Shown in pieces: positions 41,216 through 50,324 of a stretch of 64,000 nt of DNA. Numbering within the stretch: the first letter of the stretch is position 1; every line of letters starts with the position of its first letter. A program made the translations under genes and the position numbers. The notes beneath the pieces were generated by a model. The model saw only the letters and a program-made list of their open reading frames with translations. It had not been told where the DNA came from and did no database searches. Origin of the DNA: a virus. Location of the stretch: the IMG/VR virus record IMGVR_UViG_3300009508_000011, positions 1 to 64,000 of that record. One strand, given 5' to 3'.

Positions 41216-42040
41216 ATGTATTTAGGCGAATTACTTAGAAATAATTACGACATCGAACGTGTCGCTATTACTATCAAAGCCCTTGAGCTTTTCATGTCGA
41301 TGGACTATTTACAAGCCGAGGCTGACTTAGAGAAACTTATTAGTGACTGGGGTAACCTTACAGACACATCTAGTCTCCTTAGTGAAATAGATAACAGAAT
41401 CATCGAACACCTAGTATTCATTGTTCACGAATACGGCATAACACTCAATAGCGACTACAATCCATCCTTGTACGAAATGTACACTTTGGTTAACGGTATA
41501 GAGTTATTAACTCAGTACGACCAACCAGAAGACCTGTTGGATGTTATCGAAGCACAGGAAGATAATGTAGAACGTATGGTAGAGGCCATAGGGTTAGTTG
41601 TTAAGGATATGTTAACTGGTAATATCCTAGACTACTATAACATAGTGGAAAGCACTACCGAAGATTTCTGGAAGAATTTGATTTTGGTGGTTGAAGGTAC
41701 TAAAGAAGAGATTGTGGACTTCGATGCTAAGGTAAATATTAAACCTCCTCTTACTCCTAGTAAAGTGTGGGAGTGGATTGAACTTAGTGGACGTGCTGGT
41801 TACAGACTAGATGCTGCATTTAAGTTACATGACCAGATGTTAGAAGAAACTCTGGAACAGACTCCTAAGCGCGTTGCTATACAACAAATTTGTTTGGAGC
41901 TTAAGACCTTAGTACATTACTCAGGCAATGAAGATAAATCTGACGATGTTGTTTATCAACTATTAGAAGAACTTGACCCCAATCCAGACACATTACTAAT
42001 GGCTCAGTCGTTCCTACCGTACATTGACTTGGGACTTTAA
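41216..42040 (+). CDS. Hypothetical helical protein upstream of beta-prime gene, 274 aa
   Basis: The ATG follows AAGGAGAAATGAGTC. The protein is acidic and almost entirely helical (EAQEDNVERMVEAIGLVVKD, MLEETLEQTPKRVAIQQICL). No catalytic residues or metal sites were seen. Only 18 bases separate it from the beta-prime C-terminal half, so it is expressed with a polymerase subunit and may be an assembly partner or virion companion of that polymerase. It begins the plus-strand unit 41216-43488. Family not recognised. Confidence 0.6.
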   Translation: MYLGELLRNNYDIERVAITIKALELFMSMDYLQAEADLEKLISDWGNLTDTSSLLSEIDNRIIEHLVFIVHEYGITLNSDYNPSLYEMYTLVNGIELLTQYDQPEDLLDVIEAQEDNVERMVEAIGLVVKDMLTGNILDYYNIVESTTEDFWKNLILVVEGTKEEIVDFDAKVNIKPPLTPSKVWEWIELSGRAGYRLDAAFKLHDQMLEETLEQTPKRVAIQQICLELKTLVHYSGNEDKSDDVVYQLLEELDPNPDTLLMAQSFLPYIDLGL

Positions 42041-42058
42041 CAGACCAAAGGTTTAAAC

Positions 42059-43315
42059 ATGAATAAAAAAGCTTTTTTATTATTCCTTGCCCGTAATAAG
42101 TTATACGCAAAAAAGAAAGTATTAATTTCTTCTTTCGCTATAATTCAACCGGAAGAGCAAGGTACATCTGAACCTTACGTGGGTCAGGTAACAACACGTG
42201 ATGGTAAAGTGACCATCATGGATGACCAATTAGAACCTCAAATACTTGAAGGTTGGGTTGATGGTAAACCATATCTAGACGTAAACGAAATCGTAGAGTT
42301 AGACTCAGGCGATATCCCAAACGTTAAAGATAAAGTTAAAACTACATACGGCATTGCTTTAGTTAACCTACTAATGCTTACACATGCTTTTGGTGACAAA
42401 ATTCCATACATGAATGGTGTTATCGGGTACGGTAGACTTGAGTCTAAGGTATTAGAAGCACTACATGGTGGAGACATCAGTGTAGAGGAGCTTAGGGTCT
42501 TTCTTAAAGCCGCTTCTTGGTCTACTGGCATAATGCCATTGTTTATAGCACCGACCTCTCCTAAGTCCATACAGGGCGCTCCAGAGGCCAAGGCACTACG
42601 TAAGAAATTAATCGAAGAACGCAAAGATAGATTGGATGACCCAACTGCTCTTGCTGAAATCGATACCGCACTTTCAAAACTAGATAAAGAATACATCGAG
42701 GGTGATGTTACTGAGGCTTTCTATAAGTCAGGTAAGGCACACAACGTAACTCGTAAACGTATGTACTCTATATTCGGTGGTGAAGCAGATATGGAGAATC
42801 CATCTAAGATGAATCTTGTATCTAACTCATTGGAAGAAGAGTGGGACGTAGAACAAATGCCAGCAATGATTAATGCCTTGCGTATGGGTTCTTATAAGCG
42901 TGGTGCAGAAACTGCATTAGGTGGTGCTGACTTTAAAGATTTATCTCGTATGTTCCAAAACATCAAGATAACCGAAGATGACTGCGGTACTAAGGTTGGT
43001 AAGAGAACTTTATTTACTAATGAAAACTACAAACGTCTAACTGGTCGTACTACGGTTAAAGGTAAGAAATTATCTGATACAGATGCTAAAGCTTTAATTG
43101 GTAAACGGGAACTGTTACGTTCACCACAAGCCTGTAAGACTAAGGGTTCTAACTTCTGTAAGGTTTGTGTTGGTGAAGCAGTATCAATCAATCCTAACTC
43201 CGTAGGTATGCTTGCAGCTAATCTAGGTGCTTCTTTCTTAAGTATCATGATGGCAGCCATGCATGGCCGTGCGTTGACACTGGTAGAAGCAGACTTAAAT
43301 GAGGTACTATCGTAA
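42059..43315 (+). CDS. RNA polymerase beta-prime C-terminal half, probably virion RNAP (phiKZ gp80-like)
   Basis: 418 aa. The region MGSYKRGAETALGGADFKDL then SRMFQ (276-300) matches the bridge helix of beta-prime (SYARKGLADTALKTANSG type). ITEDDCGT (304-311) matches VTEDDCGT of the trigger-loop strand, and C359, C367 and C370 with VGEAVSINPNSVGMLAANLG correspond to the zinc motif and GEAIGVIAAQSIGEPG. The NADFDGD catalytic loop is absent, as expected for the C-terminal half of a split subunit. Sequence and length differ clearly from the other beta-prime half at 48319-50295, so two distinct polymerases are encoded. phiKZ-like phages carry one in the virion for early genes and one for later genes. 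The gene position after the helicase block suits the virion enzyme. Confidence 0.85.
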   Translation: MNKKAFLLFLARNKLYAKKKVLISSFAIIQPEEQGTSEPYVGQVTTRDGKVTIMDDQLEPQILEGWVDGKPYLDVNEIVELDSGDIPNVKDKVKTTYGIALVNLLMLTHAFGDKIPYMNGVIGYGRLESKVLEALHGGDISVEELRVFLKAASWSTGIMPLFIAPTSPKSIQGAPEAKALRKKLIEERKDRLDDPTALAEIDTALSKLDKEYIEGDVTEAFYKSGKAHNVTRKRMYSIFGGEADMENPSKMNLVSNSLEEEWDVEQMPAMINALRMGSYKRGAETALGGADFKDLSRMFQNIKITEDDCGTKVGKRTLFTNENYKRLTGRTTVKGKKLSDTDAKALIGKRELLRSPQACKTKGSNFCKVCVGEAVSINPNSVGMLAANLGASFLSIMMAAMHGRALTLVEADLNEVLS

Positions 43316-43488
43316 TGAATTACTTTAACAGAGTACATAGACACATCAGTGACGTAGCTAATGTTACATTACCATATCGGGACATCGATGCGCATAATAA
43401 CTCACGCATTAAGGCCTCTAAGCTTTTTAAGCCTCGTGGTAAAACCTTCGATAAAATGTGTAAGTTAAGTAAAACAACCAAATGGTAA
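43315..43488 (+). CDS. Short basic protein coupled to the beta-prime gene, 57 aa
   Basis: The ATG overlaps the stop of the RNA polymerase gene (TAATG), and the frame runs 57 codons to TAA at 43486-43488, 18 bases before a strong terminator. The product is basic (FNRVHRHISDVANVTLPYR, ASKLFKPRGKTFDKMCKLSK) with no membrane segment. Coupling and terminator together argue that it is a real gene. It may be a small partner of the RNA polymerase subunit. Family unknown. Confidence 0.6.
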   Translation: MNYFNRVHRHISDVANVTLPYRDIDAHNNSRIKASKLFKPRGKTFDKMCKLSKTTKW

Positions 43489-43506
43489 TAAGTAAGTACA
43501 TAATCA

Positions 43507-43534
43507 GGAGAGCTTCGGCTCTCCCTTATGCCGT
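43507..43534 (+). terminator. Terminator after the beta-prime unit
   Basis: GGAGAGC-TTCG-GCTCTCC followed by CTTATGCCGT, the same hairpin and tail as after the DNA polymerase gene at 35051-35078. Confidence 0.85.
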
Positions 43535-43596
43535 ATTTGTATGATAGTCGCCAGCTATCAATCGTGGTTAACTACATTAACTGAAAGGATTAAACC

Positions 43597-43989
43597 ATGG
43601 ACATTGAAAGTGCATTAAGGTTGGCGTATCGTGCTGGTAAGGAAGATGCATTATTACCTGATGGGGAAAACGAAGCAGTGGTGAGTATATTAAAAAATAT
43701 AAACCTTCGTAGATTCTCAATAGGTGATTGGATATTCGATATTAAACAAGTAAGAGCTTTAAAGGCACCTGTACATGGTGTACCATACAGTGCCACTGCC
43801 ATGATGACCTTGAATGGTGCAAGTGCTTACATAGATACTTTTCTAACTAAGGATTACGGTAGTTTAAGTAGAAAAGATTTTACGTCGATGACCACCGCAT
43901 CAAAATTGTTAGGTACTGAACGTTTGACATATGACCGCATTAAACCAAACCTTAAAAGAAGTGAAAGTTTAGACTTAACATCTACCTAA
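43597..43989 (+). CDS. Hypothetical protein, 130 aa
   Basis: The ATG follows AAAGGATTAAACC. The protein has a helical N-terminus (IESALRLAYRAGKEDALLPD). A segment LRRFSIGDWIFDIKQVRALK precedes a Ser/Thr/Lys-rich C-terminus (RIKPNLKRSESLDLTST). No metal site or membrane span was seen. It lies alone between two terminators, converging on the methyltransferase-like gene. Function unknown. Confidence 0.6.
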   Translation: MDIESALRLAYRAGKEDALLPDGENEAVVSILKNINLRRFSIGDWIFDIKQVRALKAPVHGVPYSATAMMTLNGASAYIDTFLTKDYGSLSRKDFTSMTTASKLLGTERLTYDRIKPNLKRSESLDLTST

Positions 43990-43993
43990 GGTG

Positions 43994-44036
43994 AAAAAAA
44001 AATAAGGAGGGCTAGTGCCCTCCGTATTTATGCAGT
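43994..44036. terminator. Bidirectional terminator
   Basis: GGAGGGC-TAGT-GCCCTCC (44006-44023) is followed on the plus strand by GTATTTATGCAGT, a weaker version of the common tail, and on the minus strand by TTATTTTTTTT. Confidence 0.75.
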
Positions 44037-44762
44037 CCATTCATAACCAGTGGACATTAACCCATCCCACACATCTTTAGTGTATACTTTAAAGGGTCCA
44101 ATTAATTCTGTACTGTTGGACAGTATGTGCTCAATTAAATCCTCCTCTTTAATCGTATACCAACCATCTAGATAATCAACAACCTCAGAGGTGTCATTGA
44201 AAATATATGGCACATTAGAAATAGTGTGAACAAGTACTGGTTCGATATCCAGACGCCTCCATACGTTGGTTCTATCAACCATATACATATTGCGTCTAAG
44301 TTTCTTATCGAACACGCAAATCATACTTGGTTTAGGCGAGTCATCCTTACGCAAAACTCCGTGAGTATAGAATTTTAATCTACCGTGAATAAATCTAATC
44401 TGTCCCCTAAGTAAATAATTTAAGAAGACTTTGGTCGAGGTATCCACAGGAATGAATAGTACTACTGTAGCACCTTTCCTAGATTCATCCCAAGCCTTCT
44501 TAATGAACTTACCCTTATTAGCGGTATCGTTAGGTGGTGCACAGAAGACTACTTCATTGCTCCAATCTTTCACTAGTGCATCATCTTCAATGGTGTAGTA
44601 TTTATCACACTTAGCATTATCGGCACTAGCTGCTGCATCTAGAGTAAAGTTAAACTCTCTATCCAGCTGATTGAAAATGTCCTCTATGGTCCCGTTGCTG
44701 TCAGGGGTACTGGGTCCAAGATAGGTCTTGTCCACAAAGTTATTCTTAATTCTATCTGCCAT
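44028..44762 (-). CDS. Dam-like DNA adenine methyltransferase family protein with altered catalytic motif
   Basis: 244 aa. The N-terminal 130 residues follow the phage Dam-type N6-adenine methyltransferase family: a TPDSNGTIEDIFNQLDREFN opening, LDAAASADNAKCDKYYT (41-57), VVFCAPPND (71-79), KGATVVLFIPVDTST (96-110) and IRFIHGRLKF (122-131). In active members the catalytic motif is NPPY; here it is APPN (75-78), so both the Asn that orients the target base and the aromatic residue are missing. The C-terminal 110 residues are an extension with no recognised motif. It may be an inactive relative that binds DNA or SAM, or an enzyme with changed chemistry. The gene stands alone with its own terminators. 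No restriction enzyme lies nearby. Confidence 0.75.
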   Translation of the reverse strand: MADRIKNNFVDKTYLGPSTPDSNGTIEDIFNQLDREFNFTLDAAASADNAKCDKYYTIEDDALVKDWSNEVVFCAPPNDTANKGKFIKKAWDESRKGATVVLFIPVDTSTKVFLNYLLRGQIRFIHGRLKFYTHGVLRKDDSPKPSMICVFDKKLRRNMYMVDRTNVWRRLDIEPVLVHTISNVPYIFNDTSEVVDYLDGWYTIKEEDLIEHILSNSTELIGPFKVYTKDVWDGLMSTGYEWTA

Positions 44763-44806
44763 CGTAATTCCTCATTTTATTTAAACTTTCCTTTTATGTG
44801 TTTACG

Positions 44807-44834
44807 AAAAAAATAAAGGGGCACTAAGCCCCTT
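44807..44834 (-). terminator. Terminator after the 361-aa gene
   Basis: On the minus strand AAGGGGC-TTAGT-GCCCCTT is followed by TATTTTTTT. It lies between the 361-aa gene and the methyltransferase gene. Confidence 0.75.
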
Positions 44835-44850
44835 TTTATTCTCAGCTATT

Positions 44851-45936
44851 TTATTGCTGGTCAAGTAGACCGACCTTAGTAACTAAACTTAACAGACAAG
44901 TTTGTGCTTCATCTGATTCCATTCGGTTAATAATATCGAAAACGAATTGAGAGGCAAAATCGGATAGCCTTACACACTCTGCTGTGGTTATGGTGTATTG
45001 TCCAGGATTAGAGAATAAAAGTATTGAGCGTTCTTTCTGTACATCAGTAAGACGCTGTATCAATAATTCTTTCCTTTGTTCCAATGGCATACGACCAAGT
45101 GTGTATGAAATAGCTTTACCAACTATCACGCCCTCATGAGTTAGAGATGGATAGGTCTGTACTACAGGTTCCTTATCCACTATATCTTCCTCATCGAACA
45201 GGATTTCTTTACGTATCTTAACCTTGGCGTAAACCTCAGTCATGGTATTCATACTTGTATACCCACGTAAGATGTCTTGTTGCTTTTCTGACATATCTTT
45301 CAATTGACGATTGGTCAACTTACAATTCAGATGTAACAACTCCTTAATTGAATCGGAATCAAATGTCAGGTCTTCGCTATAAGTAGCTAAGTTAGCATTC
45401 GCCCAATTTCTTAAGGATGACTCCAGTTCGTCTTCATATACAACACCATCATCGCTCACTCCTGCAAGTAACATTATTGCAGCGACGTCTCTTGCATCAC
45501 GTTCACGTAGTTTTAATACGTTAAGCTCAGAAGAGTTGAACTCTACCCTTAAACCGTTAGATAAGGCGTCTAGGATTTCGTCAGGTGTTTTACACGGGTC
45601 TGATTTCAGATTCAGAACGTTTAATAAAGACCCTAGCTGCTTGCGTTCGATTATTTCGTCTACAAGTCTAGTAAGAGTTATCCTATCAAGGTGCCTAATT
45701 TCAGATACCAATCCACGGACTACAAATACTGCTATTGTCGTATCATCACTTCCGATTAGTTCCCTAACCGTTGAAAGATAATTACAGGTCTTTTGGACCC
45801 AACGTTCAGTCACCTGTGGTTCCATCATAAACCGTGACCATATTGTTATTAGAACTGCTGCCAGTTCGTTTTCTTTGATGGATGAGTGTTCAACAATTGG
45901 AACTTTTCTAATAAGTCCTGTATCAACTGTGTACAT
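44851..45936 (-). CDS. Hypothetical helical protein, 361 aa
   Basis: The ATG at 45936 follows AGGAGTTAAAAACA. The protein is helical and charged throughout (RLVDEIIERKQLGSLLNVLN, GRMPLEQRKELLIQRLTDVQ). No cysteine cluster, membrane span or catalytic signature was recognised. It follows the helicase and its partner gene after a 70-base gap with an AT-rich stretch, and ends in a strong terminator. Its place after the RNA polymerase and helicase block corresponds roughly to phiKZ gp77 by remembered order, whose function I do not know. Confidence 0.6.
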   Translation of the reverse strand: MYTVDTGLIRKVPIVEHSSIKENELAAVLITIWSRFMMEPQVTERWVQKTCNYLSTVRELIGSDDTTIAVFVVRGLVSEIRHLDRITLTRLVDEIIERKQLGSLLNVLNLKSDPCKTPDEILDALSNGLRVEFNSSELNVLKLRERDARDVAAIMLLAGVSDDGVVYEDELESSLRNWANANLATYSEDLTFDSDSIKELLHLNCKLTNRQLKDMSEKQQDILRGYTSMNTMTEVYAKVKIRKEILFDEEDIVDKEPVVQTYPSLTHEGVIVGKAISYTLGRMPLEQRKELLIQRLTDVQKERSILLFSNPGQYTITTAECVRLSDFASQFVFDIINRMESDEAQTCLLSLVTKVGLLDQQ

Positions 45937-46005
45937 TGTTTTTAACTCCTAATATAGGTGATATCACAATGAGTTGTTAGTTGCACTGCTACTCCATGGT
46001 ACTAC

Positions 46006-46767
46006 TTAGTTTATATCAAACTCACCACGCACTTTCATGCTGGAGTTCAGGTTGATGTTAATGCTAGCAACCCTTTTTCTAAAGTACAGAGGCATGTTAA
46101 TGAAAGCCAGTAGGTCTAGTATTGCTAAAGACATACTTGACGGTAACTTACCTGTATCCTTAATAACGACTAACAACTCCCCTTTTTCTTTCAACGCATA
46201 ATCGTCCTCCAATGTTTCTATAAACTTACTACACATAGCCGCACGACAAACTAATGTCTCTTGGTTCTGTATAGATATAACACCACACATCTTGGCATAG
46301 TGGAACAGCCAATCAGTTTGACCTTCAAAACAAGCCTTGTTACCAGCTTTGAGTTGTGTCAAATAGTACTCCATAGATTTCAGGATAATATCTGCCATGA
46401 AATCATTGCAACCTTGTAACTCTCGGATTTCTACCAATAGTTCATGTCGGTACACCTCTACCAAAGCCGCGTACACTCTAAATGAGCTAGGCATGGTGAA
46501 GTACTCTGACAAATACAAGTTTGACGGTATATCGGATATATCAACGTAATTAATTGTTTCAATATCCGGACTAGTTTGAGCGACAACTTCTTTTTGCTTT
46601 GGTTGTACCACCTCAGTTGGTGGTCTATGTACTTGGTTGTCTTTTGCTTCAGATTTTTCGGTAATAGCGCCGTCCCTAAGGTTGGCGCATTTAGCAGCTA
46701 CGTTTAATGCTACATTACCAAGAAATTCTAAAGTCCAGTTGGTTATGGGCTTTAGTCTTTCCTTCAC
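46006..46767 (-). CDS. Hypothetical protein coupled to SF2 helicase, 253 aa
   Basis: The start is the GTG at 46767, which overlaps the helicase stop (GTGA), with GGAG nine bases upstream. After a hydrophobic-leaning N-terminus (NWTLEFLGNVALNVAAKCAN) and a disordered Gln/Lys/Pro linker (RPPTEVVQPKQKEVVAQTS) comes a helical domain with several Cys (CNDFMADIILKSMEYYLTQL, ETLVCRAAMCSKFI). Coupled translation suggests it works with the helicase. By remembered order it lies in the place of phiKZ gp76. Function unknown. Confidence 0.6.
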   Translation of the reverse strand: MKERLKPITNWTLEFLGNVALNVAAKCANLRDGAITEKSEAKDNQVHRPPTEVVQPKQKEVVAQTSPDIETINYVDISDIPSNLYLSEYFTMPSSFRVYAALVEVYRHELLVEIRELQGCNDFMADIILKSMEYYLTQLKAGNKACFEGQTDWLFHYAKMCGVISIQNQETLVCRAAMCSKFIETLEDDYALKEKGELLVVIKDTGKLPSSMSLAILDLLAFINMPLYFRKRVASININLNSSMKVRGEFDIN

Positions 46768-48293
46768 TTTAGCGGTCTCCCTATAATGAATGAAGATTCC
46801 ATTTCACCTATCGATTTAACACGTGGACGGAGAAGCTTTTTCTTCTTCTCATGGTACTCCATATGCTTCGGTAGATTCCTCGCTAGGATATACATGAAAT
46901 CTGGTTCAACATCAGGCCAATCCTTTAACTTCCTCAACCTGCCCACAATCTGGATATTAGCCTGACTGGAACTGATATTGGTCGTCATTAGACTGTAGCG
47001 TAACCCTGGTATATCAACACCAGTACCTGCCGATAAAGCAGTAGACACAGAAATGTCTGATTCCATAAGGACTTCATAGTCATCCTCAGAAATGTACCGT
47101 GCAACATCTAGGGTAGGGTTTCGTATAGCCAAGTGGTCAGCTATCTTACCACACATCTCCTTAGTAGCCGCAAAGACTAAAGCTTTCTGCCCGTCCTCTC
47201 TACGACCAACGTACATGTCATATACCAGAGCATCAATCATCGCTAGGTATTGTGCTAGATAAAGAGGCTTCTTAAGAATGCTTTCTTCAAATAGCGTATG
47301 ACTATACATCTTCTGTTGGTTGATGTGTCTAATCTTCTCAGGTTCCCACAACTCGTACGTAAGTGCTCGCACACGAATGTATCTATCGAAATCACCAGGC
47401 ATGAAACGCATTCGCTCAGGCCATTGTATCTGTAACATTTTGTTACGGAATGGTGAGTCGGTAGTTATAGTAGCCGATAGGAAGATGGTCTTAGGTATAT
47501 GTGCATACAAGTCCATCTTGAAGATTTGATGTTGGTTTTCATGGGCTTCGTCAACAACTCTTAATCCAACCCCTAGAACTTTCCACAGCTCCCAAGGTTT
47601 TATCGGATAACCTCTCAGCTTACCCATCTCGTAATCTTTATAGAAACGAGCAAGTGTTGTAGTTGAAGCAATGATAGCCTTGTAATTGAATTCTCCAGCC
47701 AGTGATAAATTGATTGCACTTAACAAAGCTTTACTGCCACGTATAACGCAAATCTCTTTCTTACTTAACTGTAGACATTCTTCAAGGTCACCAATCCATT
47801 TCTCGATATACTTACCACCCATTTGGAAACAGGTAAGTACCCCAAGAGTTTCAGCAGCTTTTTGACTACAGAAAGTTTTACCTTGTCCTGTAGCAAGTGT
47901 AACTACTTTAGATTCACCGGGGTCTTCCATATACTGGATTACCCGTGGTTGGTCATCTCTTGGTTGCCAATGGTCAGGAATACTGTAATTCACTTCATTA
48001 GGAGTGTACATTCGCTTATGCGTTATGTCAATCAGATGAATTGGAATGCCAGCGTTCTTTACCATATCGATGAATTCATCGTACTGGTTAATGTGGAAAC
48101 GATAATAGCTTCTGTCAGCACACGAGGCTGCATAGACTTTCTTAGCTTCCTTGTGAAACTTACCTCTCGCGTAGAATCCCGCCCACTCAATGAGAGGACG
48201 GAGAAAATTACCGATGAGAGGTCGCATACGAGGTGATATCTTAGTCACCGAGAAATGGTGACTATAAACAGATATGTTACAATATTGACTCAA
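46764..48293 (-). CDS. SF2 DEAH-type helicase (phiKZ gp75-like)
   Basis: 509 aa from a TTG at 48293 that follows GGGAGAGG; the first in-frame ATG lies 22 codons later. Motif I is ATGQGKT (134-140), motif II DEAH (248-251), motif III SAT (273-275), and motif VI QIVGRLRKL in the second RecA-like domain. The spacing is that of superfamily 2 helicases. An N-terminal domain of about 100 residues precedes the core. It would unwind DNA or RNA during replication, recombination or transcription. It follows the beta-prime half directly (25 bases) and is coupled to the 253-aa gene. This matches the position of the helicase next to the non-virion RNA polymerase genes in phiKZ as I recall it. Confidence 0.85.
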   Translation of the reverse strand: MSQYCNISVYSHHFSVTKISPRMRPLIGNFLRPLIEWAGFYARGKFHKEAKKVYAASCADRSYYRFHINQYDEFIDMVKNAGIPIHLIDITHKRMYTPNEVNYSIPDHWQPRDDQPRVIQYMEDPGESKVVTLATGQGKTFCSQKAAETLGVLTCFQMGGKYIEKWIGDLEECLQLSKKEICVIRGSKALLSAINLSLAGEFNYKAIIASTTTLARFYKDYEMGKLRGYPIKPWELWKVLGVGLRVVDEAHENQHQIFKMDLYAHIPKTIFLSATITTDSPFRNKMLQIQWPERMRFMPGDFDRYIRVRALTYELWEPEKIRHINQQKMYSHTLFEESILKKPLYLAQYLAMIDALVYDMYVGRREDGQKALVFAATKEMCGKIADHLAIRNPTLDVARYISEDDYEVLMESDISVSTALSAGTGVDIPGLRYSLMTTNISSSQANIQIVGRLRKLKDWPDVEPDFMYILARNLPKHMEYHEKKKKLLRPRVKSIGEMESSFIIGRPLK

Positions 48294-48318
48294 AATTAAC
48301 CTCTCCCGTTGTTGCCAG

Positions 48319-50295
48319 TTACCCCGCTAGAATATTGTCGAAGTTGTGGTCAGGATTATTCTTGTTGATATAAGACGAAGCACGCATTATAACATCACCA
48401 TGTCTTTCAAATGCCATAGCCGCAGACATACTACGGTTAAACATATTCTCACGATGAATGTTAAACGATTCTTCCTCTTGACCAATAGGTGGACAATTTG
48501 AATTGGCCCGCACAGTTGATGTTACCATAGACGACAATAACAATATCTCAAGATGCAATACATTTACATTAGCTCTGCTATTTACAATATCGTAAAGTTT
48601 ACGCAGCGCCTCAGCAGAAGTCTTACATGCAAAGACACCATTACGACCTTTCTTCTCAATGAAGTTAGATATGCTTTTCATGTACTCAAGCATGTTCATG
48701 TGTCGTTGTGGCATTACCAAGAATGGTTTACTAAACGTCCAATGTGCTAAATCAATCACATAGTCGCCATAGTTATCAACTTCCCAACCGTACTTCTTCA
48801 AGTACTCTAGAAATTCATAAGTAAAGCTAGCTAGACGTGGTCCTACTGAAGTAGGTACAATATTATCCACGTTCTCATCTACACCTTTACTGTTTTTGAT
48901 TGTTCGTCTAATAACGATTTCAGCCATAGCAGCAAGTGTTGTAGTAGGGAGAATTTTAACATCAACAACTTCAGGGTTATTAATGTCTTCCAGATATTTA
49001 ACGTACTGTTCTGGAATAACTAACTTTGGACTTTGGTCTTTCAGGGTCATGTGGAATTGAATCTTAGACTGGTCAGTAGTGTTCAACTTAATGAACTCCG
49101 CATCACGAGCTTCTATATTCAAATGTTCAGCAACCGATGAACCATCTTCATGTTTGGTAGACATTACCTTTTGGGTTACGAATGAACATAACGCAATAGC
49201 ACTAATGTGTCCCAATCTAGTAGCCTGCTTATAATACATCTGACTTGGTATTGAATAACTCAAAGACCCACAGCATGTTTCACAGACCATATACTCATGA
49301 CGATGTTTACATTCCAAAGCAGAACGTAAGCGAATTAACTTACCTTCCAAATGTTTAGATTGCTTAGTAATTTCTTCCAGTTTACCATCTGCTGTAACAT
49401 GTACCTTACCAGCAAGATTACCAAGTGATTTCTTTGTAACTAAGAATTCAACTGTACCGGAAGTTCCACAGTCACCGGGAACTAAACCTTTTACGTATTG
49501 GTTTTGTAAAGATACTTTACGACCAAAGTACTCAGTAGCACGTAGAGGTTCAGTTGTAACTTTAAGTGCCTTAGTACCAGAGCGTGACTCCATAGCAGAA
49601 TCAGCAATCTTCTTAAGACCCTCAGCGTATCCCGGCATAACTGGTCTACGGAATATATTGGAATCGTAATCTGTTATAAAACCACGAGGACCAATAGCCT
49701 GTAATACCTGACCAACCGATATTAAAGATGCACGACACGCTACACAGACAGCATTGTCATTAAGTGTAGGACAGTTCATTATAATGTCAGTAATCTGGCG
49801 ATAGGTTTGCTCAAGACTAGCAGTACTAGGACGCGCTTCAGCCTTAGCTTCCTTTATTACAGGATGTTCTAACAGTTCAAGATAATCGAGAACTGAGATT
49901 GTTGTTACGTATGCTTCTAGTTCTTCACCAGTAAACACAAATACATTGTTAAAGATAATCATTGCCATACGGTTTAATAAATCCATATCGCGACAGATAC
50001 CTTGGTCGAAACATTCCCACAGAGGCCGTGAGATTAATTTCTTATGGACACTATTACCGAAAACAACATTACCGATATGGTGATGTGGCAATAGAGGTAA
50101 CTGAGGGAATTGACGATGGTAATCCCAATAGATAGTTGACACTATAGTCTTACGACCATTGAGTGTTTCTATTGTACCATCATCGAACTCCACCTGCATC
50201 GTTAACACGTCACAGTAACGTTCCATAAGTTCTTCCATCGAGAGAGGTAACAAGTCTCTCGCTTTAACTACGCCATCAAGGTGTATTGGATGCAT
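48319..50295 (-). CDS. RNA polymerase beta-prime C-terminal half, probably non-virion RNAP (phiKZ gp74-like)
   Basis: 658 aa. QVLQAIGPRGFITDYDSN (197-213) matches the beta-prime stretch QIRQLAGMRGLMAKPDGS. SAMESRSGTKALKVTTEPLR (233-252) is the bridge helix and GLVPGDCGTSG (270-280) the DDCGT strand. CKHRHEYMVCETCCG is a zinc cluster, followed by LGHISAIALCSFVTQKVMST at the GEAIGVIAAQSIGEPG position. NADFDGD is absent, so this is the C-terminal half of the split subunit. It lies 29 bases after the beta C-terminal half, as in phiKZ where I recall gp71-73 followed by gp74. It has an extra N-terminal domain of about 180 residues compared with the second beta-prime half at 42059-43315. The enzyme transcribes middle and late phage genes. 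Confidence 0.85.
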   Translation of the reverse strand: MHPIHLDGVVKARDLLPLSMEELMERYCDVLTMQVEFDDGTIETLNGRKTIVSTIYWDYHRQFPQLPLLPHHHIGNVVFGNSVHKKLISRPLWECFDQGICRDMDLLNRMAMIIFNNVFVFTGEELEAYVTTISVLDYLELLEHPVIKEAKAEARPSTASLEQTYRQITDIIMNCPTLNDNAVCVACRASLISVGQVLQAIGPRGFITDYDSNIFRRPVMPGYAEGLKKIADSAMESRSGTKALKVTTEPLRATEYFGRKVSLQNQYVKGLVPGDCGTSGTVEFLVTKKSLGNLAGKVHVTADGKLEEITKQSKHLEGKLIRLRSALECKHRHEYMVCETCCGSLSYSIPSQMYYKQATRLGHISAIALCSFVTQKVMSTKHEDGSSVAEHLNIEARDAEFIKLNTTDQSKIQFHMTLKDQSPKLVIPEQYVKYLEDINNPEVVDVKILPTTTLAAMAEIVIRRTIKNSKGVDENVDNIVPTSVGPRLASFTYEFLEYLKKYGWEVDNYGDYVIDLAHWTFSKPFLVMPQRHMNMLEYMKSISNFIEKKGRNGVFACKTSAEALRKLYDIVNSRANVNVLHLEILLLSSMVTSTVRANSNCPPIGQEEESFNIHRENMFNRSMSAAMAFERHGDVIMRASSYINKNNPDHNFDNILAG

Positions 50296-50324
50296 AATTG
50301 AATATTTCCTTTTAAGTTAATTCG

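Noticed and set aside
44028-44762. Methyltransferase as part of a restriction-modification system
   Set aside because: No endonuclease or specificity gene nearby, and the catalytic motif is altered.
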